Part shown: positions 24,451 to 33,344 of the stretch, one piece after another
Numbering within the stretch: the first letter of the stretch is position 1
How the letters are laid out: the number at the start of each line of letters is the position of its first letter
NCBI GenBank assembly: GCA_017403825.1
Contig: JAFRDO010000006.1
Span: 49,756 to 113,755, forward strand
Direction of reading: 5' to 3'
Length of the DNA: 64,000 nucleotides
DNA from: Kiritimatiellia bacterium
GTDB lineage: Bacteria; Verrucomicrobiota; Kiritimatiellia; RFP12; UBA1067
Notes under the pieces: generated by a model
What the model saw: the letters and a program-made list of their open reading frames with translations, nothing else
What the model was told of the DNA's origin: nothing
The model's database searches: none
Position numbers and translations under genes: made by a program

Positions 24451-25629
24451 TCATTCCGCCGCCTCCTCTGCCGCCGGGAACGTGTCGCCAATGATGTGCG
24501 CCGAGGACATCGGCGGCGTAGTTGCAGAACGCCGCATTGTCTCGCCGGCGACCCATACTGGACCTGCTACGATGCCTGACGGCCAGACGCCTGTCTTGAG
24601 ATATTCAAGTACCGCATCGGACAGGCGTTCGCCTGCGTGGCGCGAATCAAACTCCATGCGTGTCAGCTCGCGTGGATATACCGGACCAAGACGTTTGTTC
24701 GCAAACGTCACAATCCGAATGTCTTCGGGCGCCTTAAGCCCGGCATGCGCAATTGCCATCAACGCGCCACTTGCCAGATAATCGTCGTTAACGAAAAAGA
24801 CAGCATCGCGAGGCGGGCGCCTTTTTGCAATGAGCTTCGCCATCGCTTCCATGCCGGCCTGCTTGATTCCTATCAAAGTCAACCCATCTTTTGACGTATC
24901 AACTTTCACTCGTACCTTGCGCACCCGCAAGCCTATCTTGCGCATGGCCGCCGTCGCATCGCCCATCGACGGCCAGAACTGCAACTGCACGACATCCTTC
25001 ACGCCTTCAGCCTTGCACGCCGCCGCGAAGTCCTCCATGGCGAGATTGAGATCCACCCACATGCAGCCTACGGCAGAAGGCGGAGCCTTCCTGTGTTCGT
25101 CGAAGACCATGTATGGCACCTTCAGCTTGGACAGCCGTTCGATCATCTTGGGGCGAGGGGACACAGCCACGATAAAATCAACGGTCTGCGCCAACGCCAC
25201 GTCCAGCCCGGAGAAGTCAAATTTGTCCGGAAACACATAGGGGATGTTGATCAGCGTAAAGCGATAGCCAGCCGTCATCAGCCTATCGCGCAAGACGCTC
25301 GCGAGAACCGTCTCCACATAGTTCTCATCGCCGCCAGGGCAGACAAGCAGCACATGGCCGAGCCAACGCCTCTCTCCCCTGTCACGCACAACCGTCCCTA
25401 CGCGCGGACGAGACACGACAAGCCCCTCCGCCGCCAGCTGCTCAAGCGCCGCCTGCGTAACGATGCGGCTTACGCCAAGGATCGGACACAGCTCGCGCGA
25501 AGTCGGAAGCCTGTCGCCCGGAACGTAGTATCCGGACATGATCGCCTCCCTCAGGCCGTCCACGACCTGGTTGAACAGCGGTCGCACGTCATTGCGGTTG
25601 ATGGAAAACGGAATCTTCCTTGCCGTCAT
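24451..25629 (-). CDS. GntR-LacI hybrid transcription regulator (AraR-like)
   Basis: 392 residues. The first 75 form a GntR winged helix (PLFNQVVDGLREAIMSGYYVPGDRLPTSREL, then VSRIVTQAALEQLAAEGLV). Residues 90-375 match the periplasmic-binding-protein-like sensor of LacI (HVLLVCPGGDEN..., FFVNDDYLASGALMAIAHAGLKAPEDIRIVTF). AraR of Firmicutes has this architecture and responds to L-arabinose. The araD-containing operon nearby, with a palindromic operator, is the obvious candidate target. It has its own strong promoter and short direct repeats in its leader, which suggest autoregulation. The ligand is inferred only from context. Confidence 0.85.
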   Translation of the reverse strand: MTARKIPFSINRNDVRPLFNQVVDGLREAIMSGYYVPGDRLPTSRELCPILGVSRIVTQAALEQLAAEGLVVSRPRVGTVVRDRGERRWLGHVLLVCPGGDENYVETVLASVLRDRLMTAGYRFTLINIPYVFPDKFDFSGLDVALAQTVDFIVAVSPRPKMIERLSKLKVPYMVFDEHRKAPPSAVGCMWVDLNLAMEDFAAACKAEGVKDVVQLQFWPSMGDATAAMRKIGLRVRKVRVKVDTSKDGLTLIGIKQAGMEAMAKLIAKRRPPRDAVFFVNDDYLASGALMAIAHAGLKAPEDIRIVTFANKRLGPVYPRELTRMEFDSRHAGERLSDAVLEYLKTGVWPSGIVAGPVWVAGETMRRSATTPPMSSAHIIGDTFPAAEEAAE

Positions 25630-25686
25630 GCCTTATGTGCCTTATGGAACGACACGTAGTATATCCAATATAGCCAATAAAGTCAA
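25630..25686 (-). promoter_or_regulatory. Promoter and repeat-bearing leader of the GntR regulator
   Basis: TTGACT (25681-25686), 17-bp spacer, TATACT (25658-25663). The spacer and -10 region hold two CCAATA repeats on the plus strand. The leader just before the ATG has two direct CATAAGGC copies one base apart. Either pair could be an operator. Confidence 0.65.
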
Positions 25687-25758
25687 TGGCCAGCACATCC
25701 TAGAAATCATGTTGCACTGGAGCGGCCAGACGACCACCAATCCGTTTTGCCTCTTCCC

Positions 25759-27048
25759 CTAATCCAATATGGTTCTATCCAGAAGAAACGGAATTACACC
25801 CACGTATTCTATCCCTGATTCGTCTCGCGCCAACCTCTTCATGCCGCCAACAACCACAATCTTCCTGAAAAAATCGCCGCTCTTTCTCAGAGACAATGTC
25901 TCTTGATCGCGCTTCTTGGAAGATTCTATGGAAAGTGCGCTTTGAATGTACAGCTTCTTCGAACCAAGGTTGACCACAAAGTCGATTTCATGCTGCCGTA
26001 TTGACTGCTTCCCATTAGTTCTGGATGAGATTGGCACAACACCTACATCAACATTGTATCCTCTGATGGCCAGTTCGTTGTATATCACATTCTCCATCAG
26101 ATGATCGCCTTCAACTTGCCGGAAGTTCAGTCTGGCGTTCCGTAACCCGACATCTTCGGCAAAATACTTGTGGGGCGTATCAAAATAGCGTTTCCCCTTC
26201 ACATCATACCTAAGGACCTTCGAGAAGAGAAAGGCGTCGCAAAGATAGCCCAGATAGCCATTGAGCACATGGTCATTCGTTTTTACATTAAGCATCGAAC
26301 GTAGCGTATTGACAAGCTTGTGCGGATTGGTCAGGCTTCCAACGCTCGACGAAACGGCGTCAACAACATTATTCAAAACGTAGTCATCTTGAATCCCATG
26401 CCGTTCGCAGATGTCCTTGATGTATACCCTCTCGAAGAGCCCCTTGAGATACATGGACCTTTCGTCGTCGTCATTTTCTAGAACCGCAAGCGGCATGCCT
26501 CCCCACGTGATGTAATCCTCAAACGCGGTCGGCGCATCCTTCCCGGTCGCTTCGACGTATTCGGCAAACGAAAGAGGGTGAAGGCGAATCTCAAAGCCCC
26601 TGTCACGAAAATTCGTCGCAACATCCTTCGACAGCATCTGGGAATTTGAGCCTGTCACGTAGATGTCAATCCCCGGCAGCTTCATCAGCCCGTTCAGCAC
26701 ATCGTAAAACGAGATAGTAGCCTTCGATCCGGGAACCAAGGTCGGAACCTCCTCACACATCTGTATTTCGTCGATCAGGACATATGTCTTGCCGTGCTGC
26801 CGCCCGATACGCTTCCTTATGTATGCCGACAGTTCCCGGGGATCCCTTAGACGCTCAAACGAATCGTCATCAAGCGCTACTTCAACTATATGATCCTCCT
26901 TGACGCCATCGGAAAGTAGATGTCGCTTGAACAAGTTGAACAACAAATAACTCTTGCCGCAACGACGAAGCCCCGTAACGACCTTCACCAACCCGTTGTG
27001 CTTGTGTTTTACAAGCTTCTCGACATACGACTGCCGATTGATTTCCAT
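25759..27048 (-). CDS. AAA ATPase with DUF4143 domain
   Basis: 429 residues. Walker A GLRRCGKS at 26-33, Walker B LIDEIQ at 91-96, then the DUF4143 C-terminal domain with the closing VDFVVNLGSKKLYIQSALSIES stretch like a restriction-endonuclease fold. This family is abundant in gut bacteria and archaea, and its role is unknown. The start at 27048 is chosen for GGAGGAAG 4 nt upstream; an earlier frame to 27072 lacks a site. TGATATACT at 27104-27112 could be its promoter. It is separated from araD by about 170 bases. Confidence 0.85.
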   Translation of the reverse strand: MEINRQSYVEKLVKHKHNGLVKVVTGLRRCGKSYLLFNLFKRHLLSDGVKEDHIVEVALDDDSFERLRDPRELSAYIRKRIGRQHGKTYVLIDEIQMCEEVPTLVPGSKATISFYDVLNGLMKLPGIDIYVTGSNSQMLSKDVATNFRDRGFEIRLHPLSFAEYVEATGKDAPTAFEDYITWGGMPLAVLENDDDERSMYLKGLFERVYIKDICERHGIQDDYVLNNVVDAVSSSVGSLTNPHKLVNTLRSMLNVKTNDHVLNGYLGYLCDAFLFSKVLRYDVKGKRYFDTPHKYFAEDVGLRNARLNFRQVEGDHLMENVIYNELAIRGYNVDVGVVPISSRTNGKQSIRQHEIDFVVNLGSKKLYIQSALSIESSKKRDQETLSLRKSGDFFRKIVVVGGMKRLARDESGIEYVGVIPFLLDRTILD

Positions 27049-27219
27049 AGACTTCCTCCGCCTCAAAAACAATTAACTTGTTAAGCTTTTTTGAACTGCT
27101 GGAAGTATATCAAAAAAAGCGCAGAAGTGAAAGTGCCCACCGCGAGAATTGTTGCGCGGGAGAGCGCGACGATCTTACGACTCGTGCAATGGCAATTCGG
27201 CTGTATCGATGTCGGACGG

Positions 27220-27912
27220 CTACGGCTGGCCGTAGTAGGCGCCTGAACCGTGCTTGCGCGAATAGTGCTTCTCGGTCATGGCAGGATTCATCCGCGAATC
27301 AGGGTTGAGCGCCAGCGTATGCGCAGCCATCTCCGCCACGGCCTCAAGCGTTACCGCATGTTCCACGGCCTTTTCGACTGTCGCCCCCCACGTGAACGGC
27401 CCGTGGTGGACAGCCAGCGCGGCAGGTGTCTCGTTCGGATCAATGCCCAGGCGGCGGAACGCCGCAATGATCGATTCCCCTGTCGCCGCCTCGTAGGCGT
27501 CGCGGATGCGGTCGTCGGGCATTTCATCCGTCACCGGCACATCGGTATGGAAAACGTCCGCATGGGTGGTGCCGAGAAGCGGAACCGGACGAGCGGCCTG
27601 CGCCCAGGCCGTCGCATGCGTGGAATGCGTATGCACCACGCCGCCGATGGTCGGGAAGGCCTTGTAGAGCGCAAGGTGAGTGGGCGTATCGCTTGAAGGC
27701 CGTCCTGACCCTTCCACGACCACGCCCTCGAGATCCACCACCACCATGTCCTCCGGCTTCATCGCATCGTAGGCGACTCCGCTCGGCTTGATGACGATCC
27801 GTCCGCATTCACGGTCGATCGCGGAGGCGTTGCCCCAAGTCAGCACCACGAGACCATGGCGCACAAGCGCAAGGTTTGCCTCACAGACCCGTTCTTTCAA
27901 TTCTTCAAGCAT
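27220..27912 (-). CDS. araD: L-ribulose-5-phosphate 4-epimerase
   Basis: 230 residues, the expected length. This class II aldolase-fold zinc enzyme converts L-ribulose 5-phosphate to D-xylulose 5-phosphate, feeding the pentose phosphate pathway. Visible signatures are GNAS at 27-30, PSG at 43-45, SSDTPTH at 73-79 and the zinc ligands H94 and H96 in HTHS with H169/H170 in AVHHGPF. The related SgbE/UlaF enzymes cannot be separated by sequence alone. It is the last gene of an operon after an MFS carrier (gap 5 nt) and a secreted phosphatase. No kinase or isomerase of the arabinose pathway is present in the window. Confidence 0.93.
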   Translation of the reverse strand: MLEELKERVCEANLALVRHGLVVLTWGNASAIDRECGRIVIKPSGVAYDAMKPEDMVVVDLEGVVVEGSGRPSSDTPTHLALYKAFPTIGGVVHTHSTHATAWAQAARPVPLLGTTHADVFHTDVPVTDEMPDDRIRDAYEAATGESIIAAFRRLGIDPNETPAALAVHHGPFTWGATVEKAVEHAVTLEAVAEMAAHTLALNPDSRMNPAMTEKHYSRKHGSGAYYGQP

Positions 27913-27917
27913 GGTTA

Positions 27918-29261
27918 CTACTCCGATTTAGTTTCCGTCTGCTCCGCCGGCGCCTTCCACATCATCAGCACAACGAGGCCTCCCAGCACGGCACACGCAA
28001 GGATCGTCGCGTAGGCGGCGTTCCAGCCCCATGTCTGCGCCATCCAGCCGAAGCCTATGCCGCTTACGACAGTGGAGAGATAGCCGAGTATGCCGAGGAT
28101 GCCGCCAGCTGCCGCCGCCGCGCGCGGGGTGGCCTGCTGGGTGGAGGAGATGCCAAGGAGCGCCTGCGGTCCGTACACGAAGAAGCCGATCATCGCAAAC
28201 GGAATCAGCTTTACCACGAGCGGCGCCGACACCGGAACCATCCAGAACAGCGACACAGCCACGGCGACGCCGAGGAAGCAGAACACGCACGTGCGATGCG
28301 TACGGCTGCCGAACACGTGGTCGCTCGCCCAGCCTGCCGCCACCATTCCAAGGTTGCCGCCGATGATCTCGAACGTGAAGCAAAGCGTGGTCGCCGCAGC
28401 TAGGGTCAGGCCCTTCGACTCCACGAGCAGCGTCGGACCCCAGTCGAGCGCGGCGAAGCGCACGGTGTTCACGAAGAAGTTGGAGACTGCAAGAATCCAG
28501 ATGTACGGGTTCTTCAGCACGTGGTCGCGCACGAACGCCTTGTAGGCCGCGCTCTCCTCCTTCGTCCTGACGACGGTCACCTTGCGCCCGGGGATTTCCG
28601 GCAGGCCCACGTCCTTCGGGGAATCCTTCATCGCCAGCCAAAGGAACACGCTGCCGGCCATTGAGATGCCAGCCGGCACGAGGAAGCAGAGCCGCCATGA
28701 CTGGTATGCGGGAATTATCCACCAGCCGAGAAGAGCAAACACGCCGCCCGCTCCGACGGAGTGCGAAAGGTTCCAGATGGCCTGCTTCGTGGCGAGCTGG
28801 TTGGGCGGAAACCACTGCGGCAGCGTCTTCACGCACGGCCCCACGCCCATGCCCTGGAAATAGCCGTGAATCACCCAGATGATTCCCATCACCCACACAA
28901 GCGTGGTCGTGAACGCGGCGGCGCCGCCCGCCACGGACGAGATGCCCTGCGCAATCCAGTCGCTGCATCCGAACGCGAGGTTCACGCACGCGCAAATGAA
29001 GAGGCCGACGGACATTACCTTCCGCGCGCTGTTGCGGTCCGTCAGGATTCCGTTCGTGAAGCGCGCAAGGCCGTAGATGACGCCGTGGAACGTGAGAAAG
29101 GTTCCGAGCTGAACCTTGGAGATGCCGAACTCGCTGCCGAGAAGCGGCATTGCAAGCGACAGGTTCTTGCGGATGATGTAGTAGAGGGCGTAGCCGCCCA
29201 TTGTCACAAGCAGCGTCTCCCATTGCCAGAAGCCAAGCGACTTGGTTGTCTGTTTTGTCAT
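27918..29261 (-). CDS. MFS carrier, organophosphate:phosphate antiporter family
   Basis: 447 residues with twelve predicted helices. The N-terminus WETLLVTMGGYALYYIIRKNLSLAMP and the FxTFHGVIYGLARFTNGILTDR loop match the GlpT/UhpT/UhpC family, which exchanges sugar phosphates or glycerol 3-phosphate for inorganic phosphate. The start overlaps the stop of the secreted phosphatase (ATGA) and AraD follows after 5 nt. Import of a pentose or other sugar phosphate that AraD can use is therefore plausible. A free-sugar or hexuronate substrate is not excluded. Confidence 0.85.
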   Translation of the reverse strand: MTKQTTKSLGFWQWETLLVTMGGYALYYIIRKNLSLAMPLLGSEFGISKVQLGTFLTFHGVIYGLARFTNGILTDRNSARKVMSVGLFICACVNLAFGCSDWIAQGISSVAGGAAAFTTTLVWVMGIIWVIHGYFQGMGVGPCVKTLPQWFPPNQLATKQAIWNLSHSVGAGGVFALLGWWIIPAYQSWRLCFLVPAGISMAGSVFLWLAMKDSPKDVGLPEIPGRKVTVVRTKEESAAYKAFVRDHVLKNPYIWILAVSNFFVNTVRFAALDWGPTLLVESKGLTLAAATTLCFTFEIIGGNLGMVAAGWASDHVFGSRTHRTCVFCFLGVAVAVSLFWMVPVSAPLVVKLIPFAMIGFFVYGPQALLGISSTQQATPRAAAAAGGILGILGYLSTVVSGIGFGWMAQTWGWNAAYATILACAVLGGLVVLMMWKAPAEQTETKSE

Positions 29262-30463
29262 TGCCGGTCTCCTTGAATCGTTTGGGGCACGAGAATTGAT
29301 TCGGACGATTTTCTCAGGCCGGGAATGGTCTCGTCGCGCCCCTGGACGAGGTAGCGTCCGCCATTCGCCTCGGCCCGCGCGGCGGCAATCAGCCGTCCGA
29401 GGGGCGAGTTTGCGTCCGGCCGCGTATCAAAGACAAGTCCCGCGTCCATGTCGTTGAACGCCGTCAGCATCGCATAGTCGCCGTCGGCATCTCCCGCCAC
29501 AAGCATCGGCTCCTTGCCGTGATGCCGCACGGCGATGTTGCGGCGAATCACGTCCGGCTTGCCGTCCGCCCACGGCAGTGGGAAGCTGTCGTCCGCCCAT
29601 CCGGCGATGCGTCCTTGCGCATCGCGCTTCATGTGTATGCCGAAGACGTTCTCTGCCGGAAACGCGACGCCGTAGCGCCCGTCGGAACCAGCCAACACCG
29701 CATCCTGAAAGGAACCGCTGACGATGTAGACGGCGATGCCGCTCTCCTTGAGCACCCGTATGAGATCCTTGACCTCCTGCGGCACGGAGAAACCGAGCAA
29801 CATTGGCACTTCCACGCAGCCGGAGCGCCCGGCCCTCGCGGCGGGCGTGCGCCATACTGAACGAATGAACCGTCCGTCCGCCACTGCCGCGTCCAGCGCA
29901 GCCCGCATCGTGTCGCGGAACTGCTCGGGCGTCATGCGGCTGTAGAACCGCTTGCCCCACGGATAGCCGAAGCCGCTGCCGAATGTCCGCGAGATTCGTT
30001 TGCGCAGAAAGCGCATCTTTGCCGCGAAGGCCGCAAAGGCGTCGGTCTGGCGCAGCTCCTTCATGGGAAGCCGAGTCTTGAGCTCCAGCAGCTCGCGGTA
30101 GAGGTCGGCACAGTCCGCCACCACGTTTCGCGCGGTGGCATTCTCCTTGCCGGGTTCGAGCGGACGGTCAAGATCGGGCATTCCCTCCAGGAAGATTCCC
30201 GGCAGCTCATCCGGCGAGAACGCGAACGACAGCGTGTCGATGACGTAGCCCAGGACAGTATGTTCGCAGTCGCCAATGGCGCATGTGTTGTCGAAGTCGA
30301 ACACCGCATAGGCGTCTGGATCGCCCGTATGCCGGTCGATTGCCCGCTGCAATCCGATTCGTACCGGCTCATGCCAGTTGCCTGGCGGCAGCGTCGCGCC
30401 AAAGGCCGACACTGCCAAGCACAGTAAAAACGGCAATGCTACACATCTGAATAACCGAATCAT
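29258..30463 (-). CDS. Exported HAD-superfamily phosphatase
   Basis: 401 residues with a signal peptide (1-22). HAD motif I is DFDNT at 56-60, motif II is in YIVSGS (about 255-260), and motif IV is GDADGD near 335. A helical cap lies between motifs I and II (70-230). It resembles secreted phosphoserine-phosphatase-like enzymes and would remove phosphate from small molecules in the periplasm. It heads the operon with the organophosphate-type carrier and AraD, under a near-consensus promoter and palindromic operator. A periplasmic phosphatase before a sugar-phosphate antiporter would also supply the phosphate counter-ion. Confidence 0.8.
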   Translation of the reverse strand: MIRLFRCVALPFLLCLAVSAFGATLPPGNWHEPVRIGLQRAIDRHTGDPDAYAVFDFDNTCAIGDCEHTVLGYVIDTLSFAFSPDELPGIFLEGMPDLDRPLEPGKENATARNVVADCADLYRELLELKTRLPMKELRQTDAFAAFAAKMRFLRKRISRTFGSGFGYPWGKRFYSRMTPEQFRDTMRAALDAAVADGRFIRSVWRTPAARAGRSGCVEVPMLLGFSVPQEVKDLIRVLKESGIAVYIVSGSFQDAVLAGSDGRYGVAFPAENVFGIHMKRDAQGRIAGWADDSFPLPWADGKPDVIRRNIAVRHHGKEPMLVAGDADGDYAMLTAFNDMDAGLVFDTRPDANSPLGRLIAAARAEANGGRYLVQGRDETIPGLRKSSESILVPQTIQGDRQ

Positions 30464-30479
30464 TTCACCTCAAATTTGT

Positions 30480-30516
30480 TACACAATATTGTATATCACA
30501 AAGTTGTGTATGTCAA
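30480..30516 (-). promoter_or_regulatory. Promoter with palindromic operator for the phosphatase-MFS-araD operon
   Basis: TTGACA (30511-30516), 17-bp spacer, TACAAT (30488-30493) on the minus strand. Inverted repeats ACACAA (30481-30486) and TTGTGT (30504-30509) straddle the -10 box, and a second partial arm CACAAAG sits between. A repressor here would block polymerase. The GntR-LacI regulator at 24451 is the likely binder (inference). Confidence 0.75.
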
Positions 30517-30554
30517 TGGGCGGAATGTTTCATGTCGCGTAGCGGGAACGTCAG

Positions 30555-31235
30555 CTACTTGACCTTGAAGTCGTAGAAGCGATTGCGCCCCTCGCAGCCA
30601 ATGATGCCGGTGTAGAAGGAATCGGGCAGGTCGTTGTCCACGTAACCGATCTCGTAGCCGCCGCACCTGACCGTCATTTCCTTCATGCCGTTGCGCTGCT
30701 TGGCGACCTTGACCTCAAGATTGTAGCGCGTACCCTTGTCGAGCGGCACCTTCAGGTATGCGACCCTGTACGCGAACGGCTTGCCGTCCTTGGTCGAATG
30801 ACGCCACACGTTCAACCCTTCGACAAACAGCACGATCTCCCAATGATCCCCGAAGGTCGGCACGCCCGTCTCTGACTTGTCCAGCTTCTCGGCAATGACG
30901 ATCAGCGGCGCCATGCGCCAGTCGAAACTCATCGACGACGACACGGTCTGGCCCGCCTCGACACGGTCCTTCAGCACCATGGCGGAATAGACATCGTTGA
31001 AATGCATCTTGTGAATCTCCTCGCCGGAGACCGGAGGACACTCGTTTTCAATCCAATCCTCTCTCTGCACAAAACCGTGAAAGTAGTCGAGGCGCGGACT
31101 CTTCACGAGCACCCAGTCATTAGAGCTCCATGCGCCGGGCTTGAACGATATCTCGGTCTTGGCCGCAGCGTCAGCCAGCGGCATGTACGCCGCCGCCAGC
31201 AATCCAATCAGCACCATCTTCATGTTATTGTTCAT
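30555..31235 (-). CDS. Secreted beta-sandwich protein, DUF1080/LamG-like
   Basis: 226 residues with a signal peptide (1-22, ending DAAA). The rest is beta-rich with VSSSMSFDWRMAPLIVIAEK, GDHWEIVLFVEGLNVWR and RYNLEVKVAKQRNGMKEMTVRCGG, the pattern of concanavalin-like glucanase or DUF1080 folds that bind or cut glycans. No catalytic pair can be assigned. The start at 31235 follows GGTGGAGAG. It lies 75 nt after the gene at 31311-32663 and is probably co-transcribed with it. Confidence 0.55.
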   Translation of the reverse strand: MNNNMKMVLIGLLAAAYMPLADAAAKTEISFKPGAWSSNDWVLVKSPRLDYFHGFVQREDWIENECPPVSGEEIHKMHFNDVYSAMVLKDRVEAGQTVSSSMSFDWRMAPLIVIAEKLDKSETGVPTFGDHWEIVLFVEGLNVWRHSTKDGKPFAYRVAYLKVPLDKGTRYNLEVKVAKQRNGMKEMTVRCGGYEIGYVDNDLPDSFYTGIIGCEGRNRFYDFKVK

Positions 31236-31310
31236 GCACTCTCCACCGATGCAATTCAACGCCCCTGTTTCACGACGTCCTCTCGTCAAGAACTCCCGTA
31301 TCGCGCTCCT

Positions 31311-32663
31311 TCACGGCCTTCTGTCGGCCACAAGAAGGACCCCGGCGGACGACGACATCTCAAACGAGCGAGTCCCATCTTCAGCACTAGCCAGAGGGAC
31401 CGGCCCTTGTCCGCCAATCGCACGGACTTCACACCCGTCCTTTATCCGAAAGCGGACAGTTCTCTTCTTGGGCGACTTGTCGTACGGGTCGTCCGCCGCG
31501 CAGACCAGGAGGGCATCGCCGCCCCCTTCCTTTCGAGCCGCCATCTCGCCGATAAGCAGCTTGCCGCCGTCATCGGCGCGCAAGGCGATGAAACTGCCTG
31601 CGTCAAGTGACGCCATCGGGCGAACGGGCATGCCCGCGAGATCAATGCACCCGTCGGCGAATCCGACAAAATGCGTCGCACGGTTGCGGAAGCGCATGTA
31701 GTCCGGCCCGATGCGTTGCAGTTCCGCATTGACAACCTTGAGCTTTTCGTACTGCTGGGTCTTTTCCCCCTCCGCCGTAAGCACGTTCTTGCTCCACCAT
31801 CCCGGAGCATAGCAAGACCATGCGATCGACTCCGCGCCAAAGGCCATCGACGAATACGCCTGGAAGCGGAGCATGTTTTCGTGTATCCAAAGGTCCGGGA
31901 CGCAGGAATTGACCTGCGGCACAAACCAAAGCGAACGGTTCGTGCGACGGCATGCGTCGGCGACTATGCGCAGGTTGTCGTAGTACTTCGCGATGAAGTC
32001 CTCGTTCTCCCGTGAATATAGGTAGAAGTCGTACGAGATGTAGTCGAGCGGTATGTACTGGCAGTACTTGTCGATGTATTCCTGATATGTCGCGACGCCG
32101 AGCTGGGCTATGGTCTCGCTTACGGTGTTGGTCGCCCTGAACGCATAGCTTGGAAACAGGTTGAGGTAGATCATGCATTCCGGGAATGCACGCTCAGCCG
32201 CCTTGATCGCCTCGCCCATGTACGGGAAGTCCTGGGCAGAAGGCTCGTCGCCGATGGCCATTGCCTCTATGACCTTGTGCATTCGGCCGGCCGCACGGAA
32301 CTCTTTCGAAACCTTGTCATAGATCGACAGCGGCACGGTGTCACGCATCGTGCCCGGCACGCCCGGCTTGCCAGGAATCACCCACGTGACCACTGCGCCT
32401 ATGCCATACTTCGCGTAGAGATCGTATTCCGCACGGGAGAATTTCGAGTTGAACCTGTCGAACACGAAATCAATGCCGCATTCTTTCAAGTCCCTGACGT
32501 GCGCATCCGTCACAACCGGCTTGACACGGAGGAAATAGGCCCCGATGCGCAATTTCGACCTGTCCGGCCCCTGATATGCCGCGTTGGCTGTTTGCGAAAA
32601 TGCCAGCGTCAGGCTCGCAAGGCATAAGGCCGCAAAACAGGCTCTCGTGTTTGATCTTGTCAT
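31311..32663 (-). CDS. Secreted TIM-barrel glycoside hydrolase-like protein
   Basis: 450 residues with a signal peptide (1-29, ending ANA). The body reads like a (beta/alpha)8 barrel: LRIGAYFLRVKP at strand 1, AMAIGDEPSAQDFPYM with an acidic residue at the strand 4 position (near 132), YISYDFYLYS, and a C-terminal beta domain. The pattern is seen in uncharacterised clan GH-A proteins of gut PVC bacteria; a family number cannot be given. The start at 32663 has GGAGGA 9 nt upstream and a TTGCGT-18-TATAAT promoter (32700-32729). Confidence 0.6.
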   Translation of the reverse strand: MTRSNTRACFAALCLASLTLAFSQTANAAYQGPDRSKLRIGAYFLRVKPVVTDAHVRDLKECGIDFVFDRFNSKFSRAEYDLYAKYGIGAVVTWVIPGKPGVPGTMRDTVPLSIYDKVSKEFRAAGRMHKVIEAMAIGDEPSAQDFPYMGEAIKAAERAFPECMIYLNLFPSYAFRATNTVSETIAQLGVATYQEYIDKYCQYIPLDYISYDFYLYSRENEDFIAKYYDNLRIVADACRRTNRSLWFVPQVNSCVPDLWIHENMLRFQAYSSMAFGAESIAWSCYAPGWWSKNVLTAEGEKTQQYEKLKVVNAELQRIGPDYMRFRNRATHFVGFADGCIDLAGMPVRPMASLDAGSFIALRADDGGKLLIGEMAARKEGGGDALLVCAADDPYDKSPKKRTVRFRIKDGCEVRAIGGQGPVPLASAEDGTRSFEMSSSAGVLLVADRRP

Positions 32664-32699
32664 ATGTAGCATCCTCCTTGGCGTCTCTATGTAGGATGA

Positions 32700-32729
32700 A
32701 TTATACACCAGCACATACCGGCAACGCAA
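32700..32729 (-). promoter_or_regulatory. Promoter of the 32663-30555 gene pair
   Basis: TTGCGT (32724-32729), 18-bp spacer, TATAAT (32700-32705) on the minus strand, about 30 nt before the Shine-Dalgarno. Confidence 0.65.
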
Positions 32730-32780
32730 TGGATTGATGTCATTTTTTAATCAAATATTATTCCATTTTTCTAATAATAC

Positions 32781-32932
32781 ATGAGGTGTCGCAAAGCCGC
32801 CATCCTCGACATTCTGAGCAAAATAAAAGTTCCTTTATCCGATTCCCATTCGATGACATCAAACGGCTTGCACCGTTGTGCGCGGACATTCAGCGATGAC
32901 AGCGCGTTTGGAAAACTTGTGTTCTGCCCAAG
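32781..32932 (+). pseudogene. Remnant of an AraC-type DNA-binding domain
   Basis: The plus strand reads AILDILSKIKVPLSDS in one frame, then IKRLAPLCA in the next, then TFSDDSAFGKLVF back in the first. Together these follow the AraC HTH pattern (LLxxTxxPLxxIAxLCGFSDDSAFGKLFRR) with frameshifts. There is no start, no sensor domain upstream and no proper C-terminal end, because the PIN toxin gene starts its 3' end at 32934. It is a decayed regulator fragment. Confidence 0.5.
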
Positions 32933-32933
32933 G

Positions 32934-33344
32934 TTACGGTTTGAACGGATTCACCACCTTGATGCCACAATAGATTTGTCCATCGTTCAAGTCCTCGGTC
33001 AGTATCTCGCCGCAACCGCCTGCTTCAGCTGCAGCCAGCATAAGCGCATCATAGAATTGGATGCCGTATTGCCACTTGATTTCCAACGCTCTCCGAACCG
33101 ATGCGATAGACCCCGCCACAAGGTTAAACCGATTGAAGATATCCAACGTACCAGAAATCTCTGACATCGGCTTGTTGGACTTCTTCGCAAGCACATTGCA
33201 AAACTCTTTCACCACCTGTAGCGATATGTACCCGTTGCCGTCTCGGATGGCCTGAACCAGAAGTCTCGCGGCCACCTGCTTCTTCTCGACACCTTGATTG
33301 AGAAACGAATAGATGAAGACATTAGAATCGATGAATGTCCTCAT
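32934..33344 (-). CDS. PIN-domain toxin, VapC type (second pair)
   Basis: 136 residues. FIDSNVFIYSF with D6, E near 48 in VVKEFCNVL, and YDALMLAAAEAGGCGEILTEDLNDGQ with the late acidic residues are the complete PIN set. This would be an RNase toxin of a different subgroup from the pair at 23730-24412. Its ATG overlaps the antitoxin stop by 4 nt. The pair lies between two fragments of regulatory genes and may have disrupted them on arrival. Confidence 0.85.
   Translation of the reverse strand: MRTFIDSNVFIYSFLNQGVEKKQVAARLLVQAIRDGNGYISLQVVKEFCNVLAKKSNKPMSEISGTLDIFNRFNLVAGSIASVRRALEIKWQYGIQFYDALMLAAAEAGGCGEILTEDLNDGQIYCGIKVVNPFKP

Noticed and set aside
23594..24556. Minus-strand frame of 320 codons opposite the VapBC-type pair
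   Set aside because: It is the complement of two clear toxin-antitoxin genes; only the short tail match near 23600 deserved mention.
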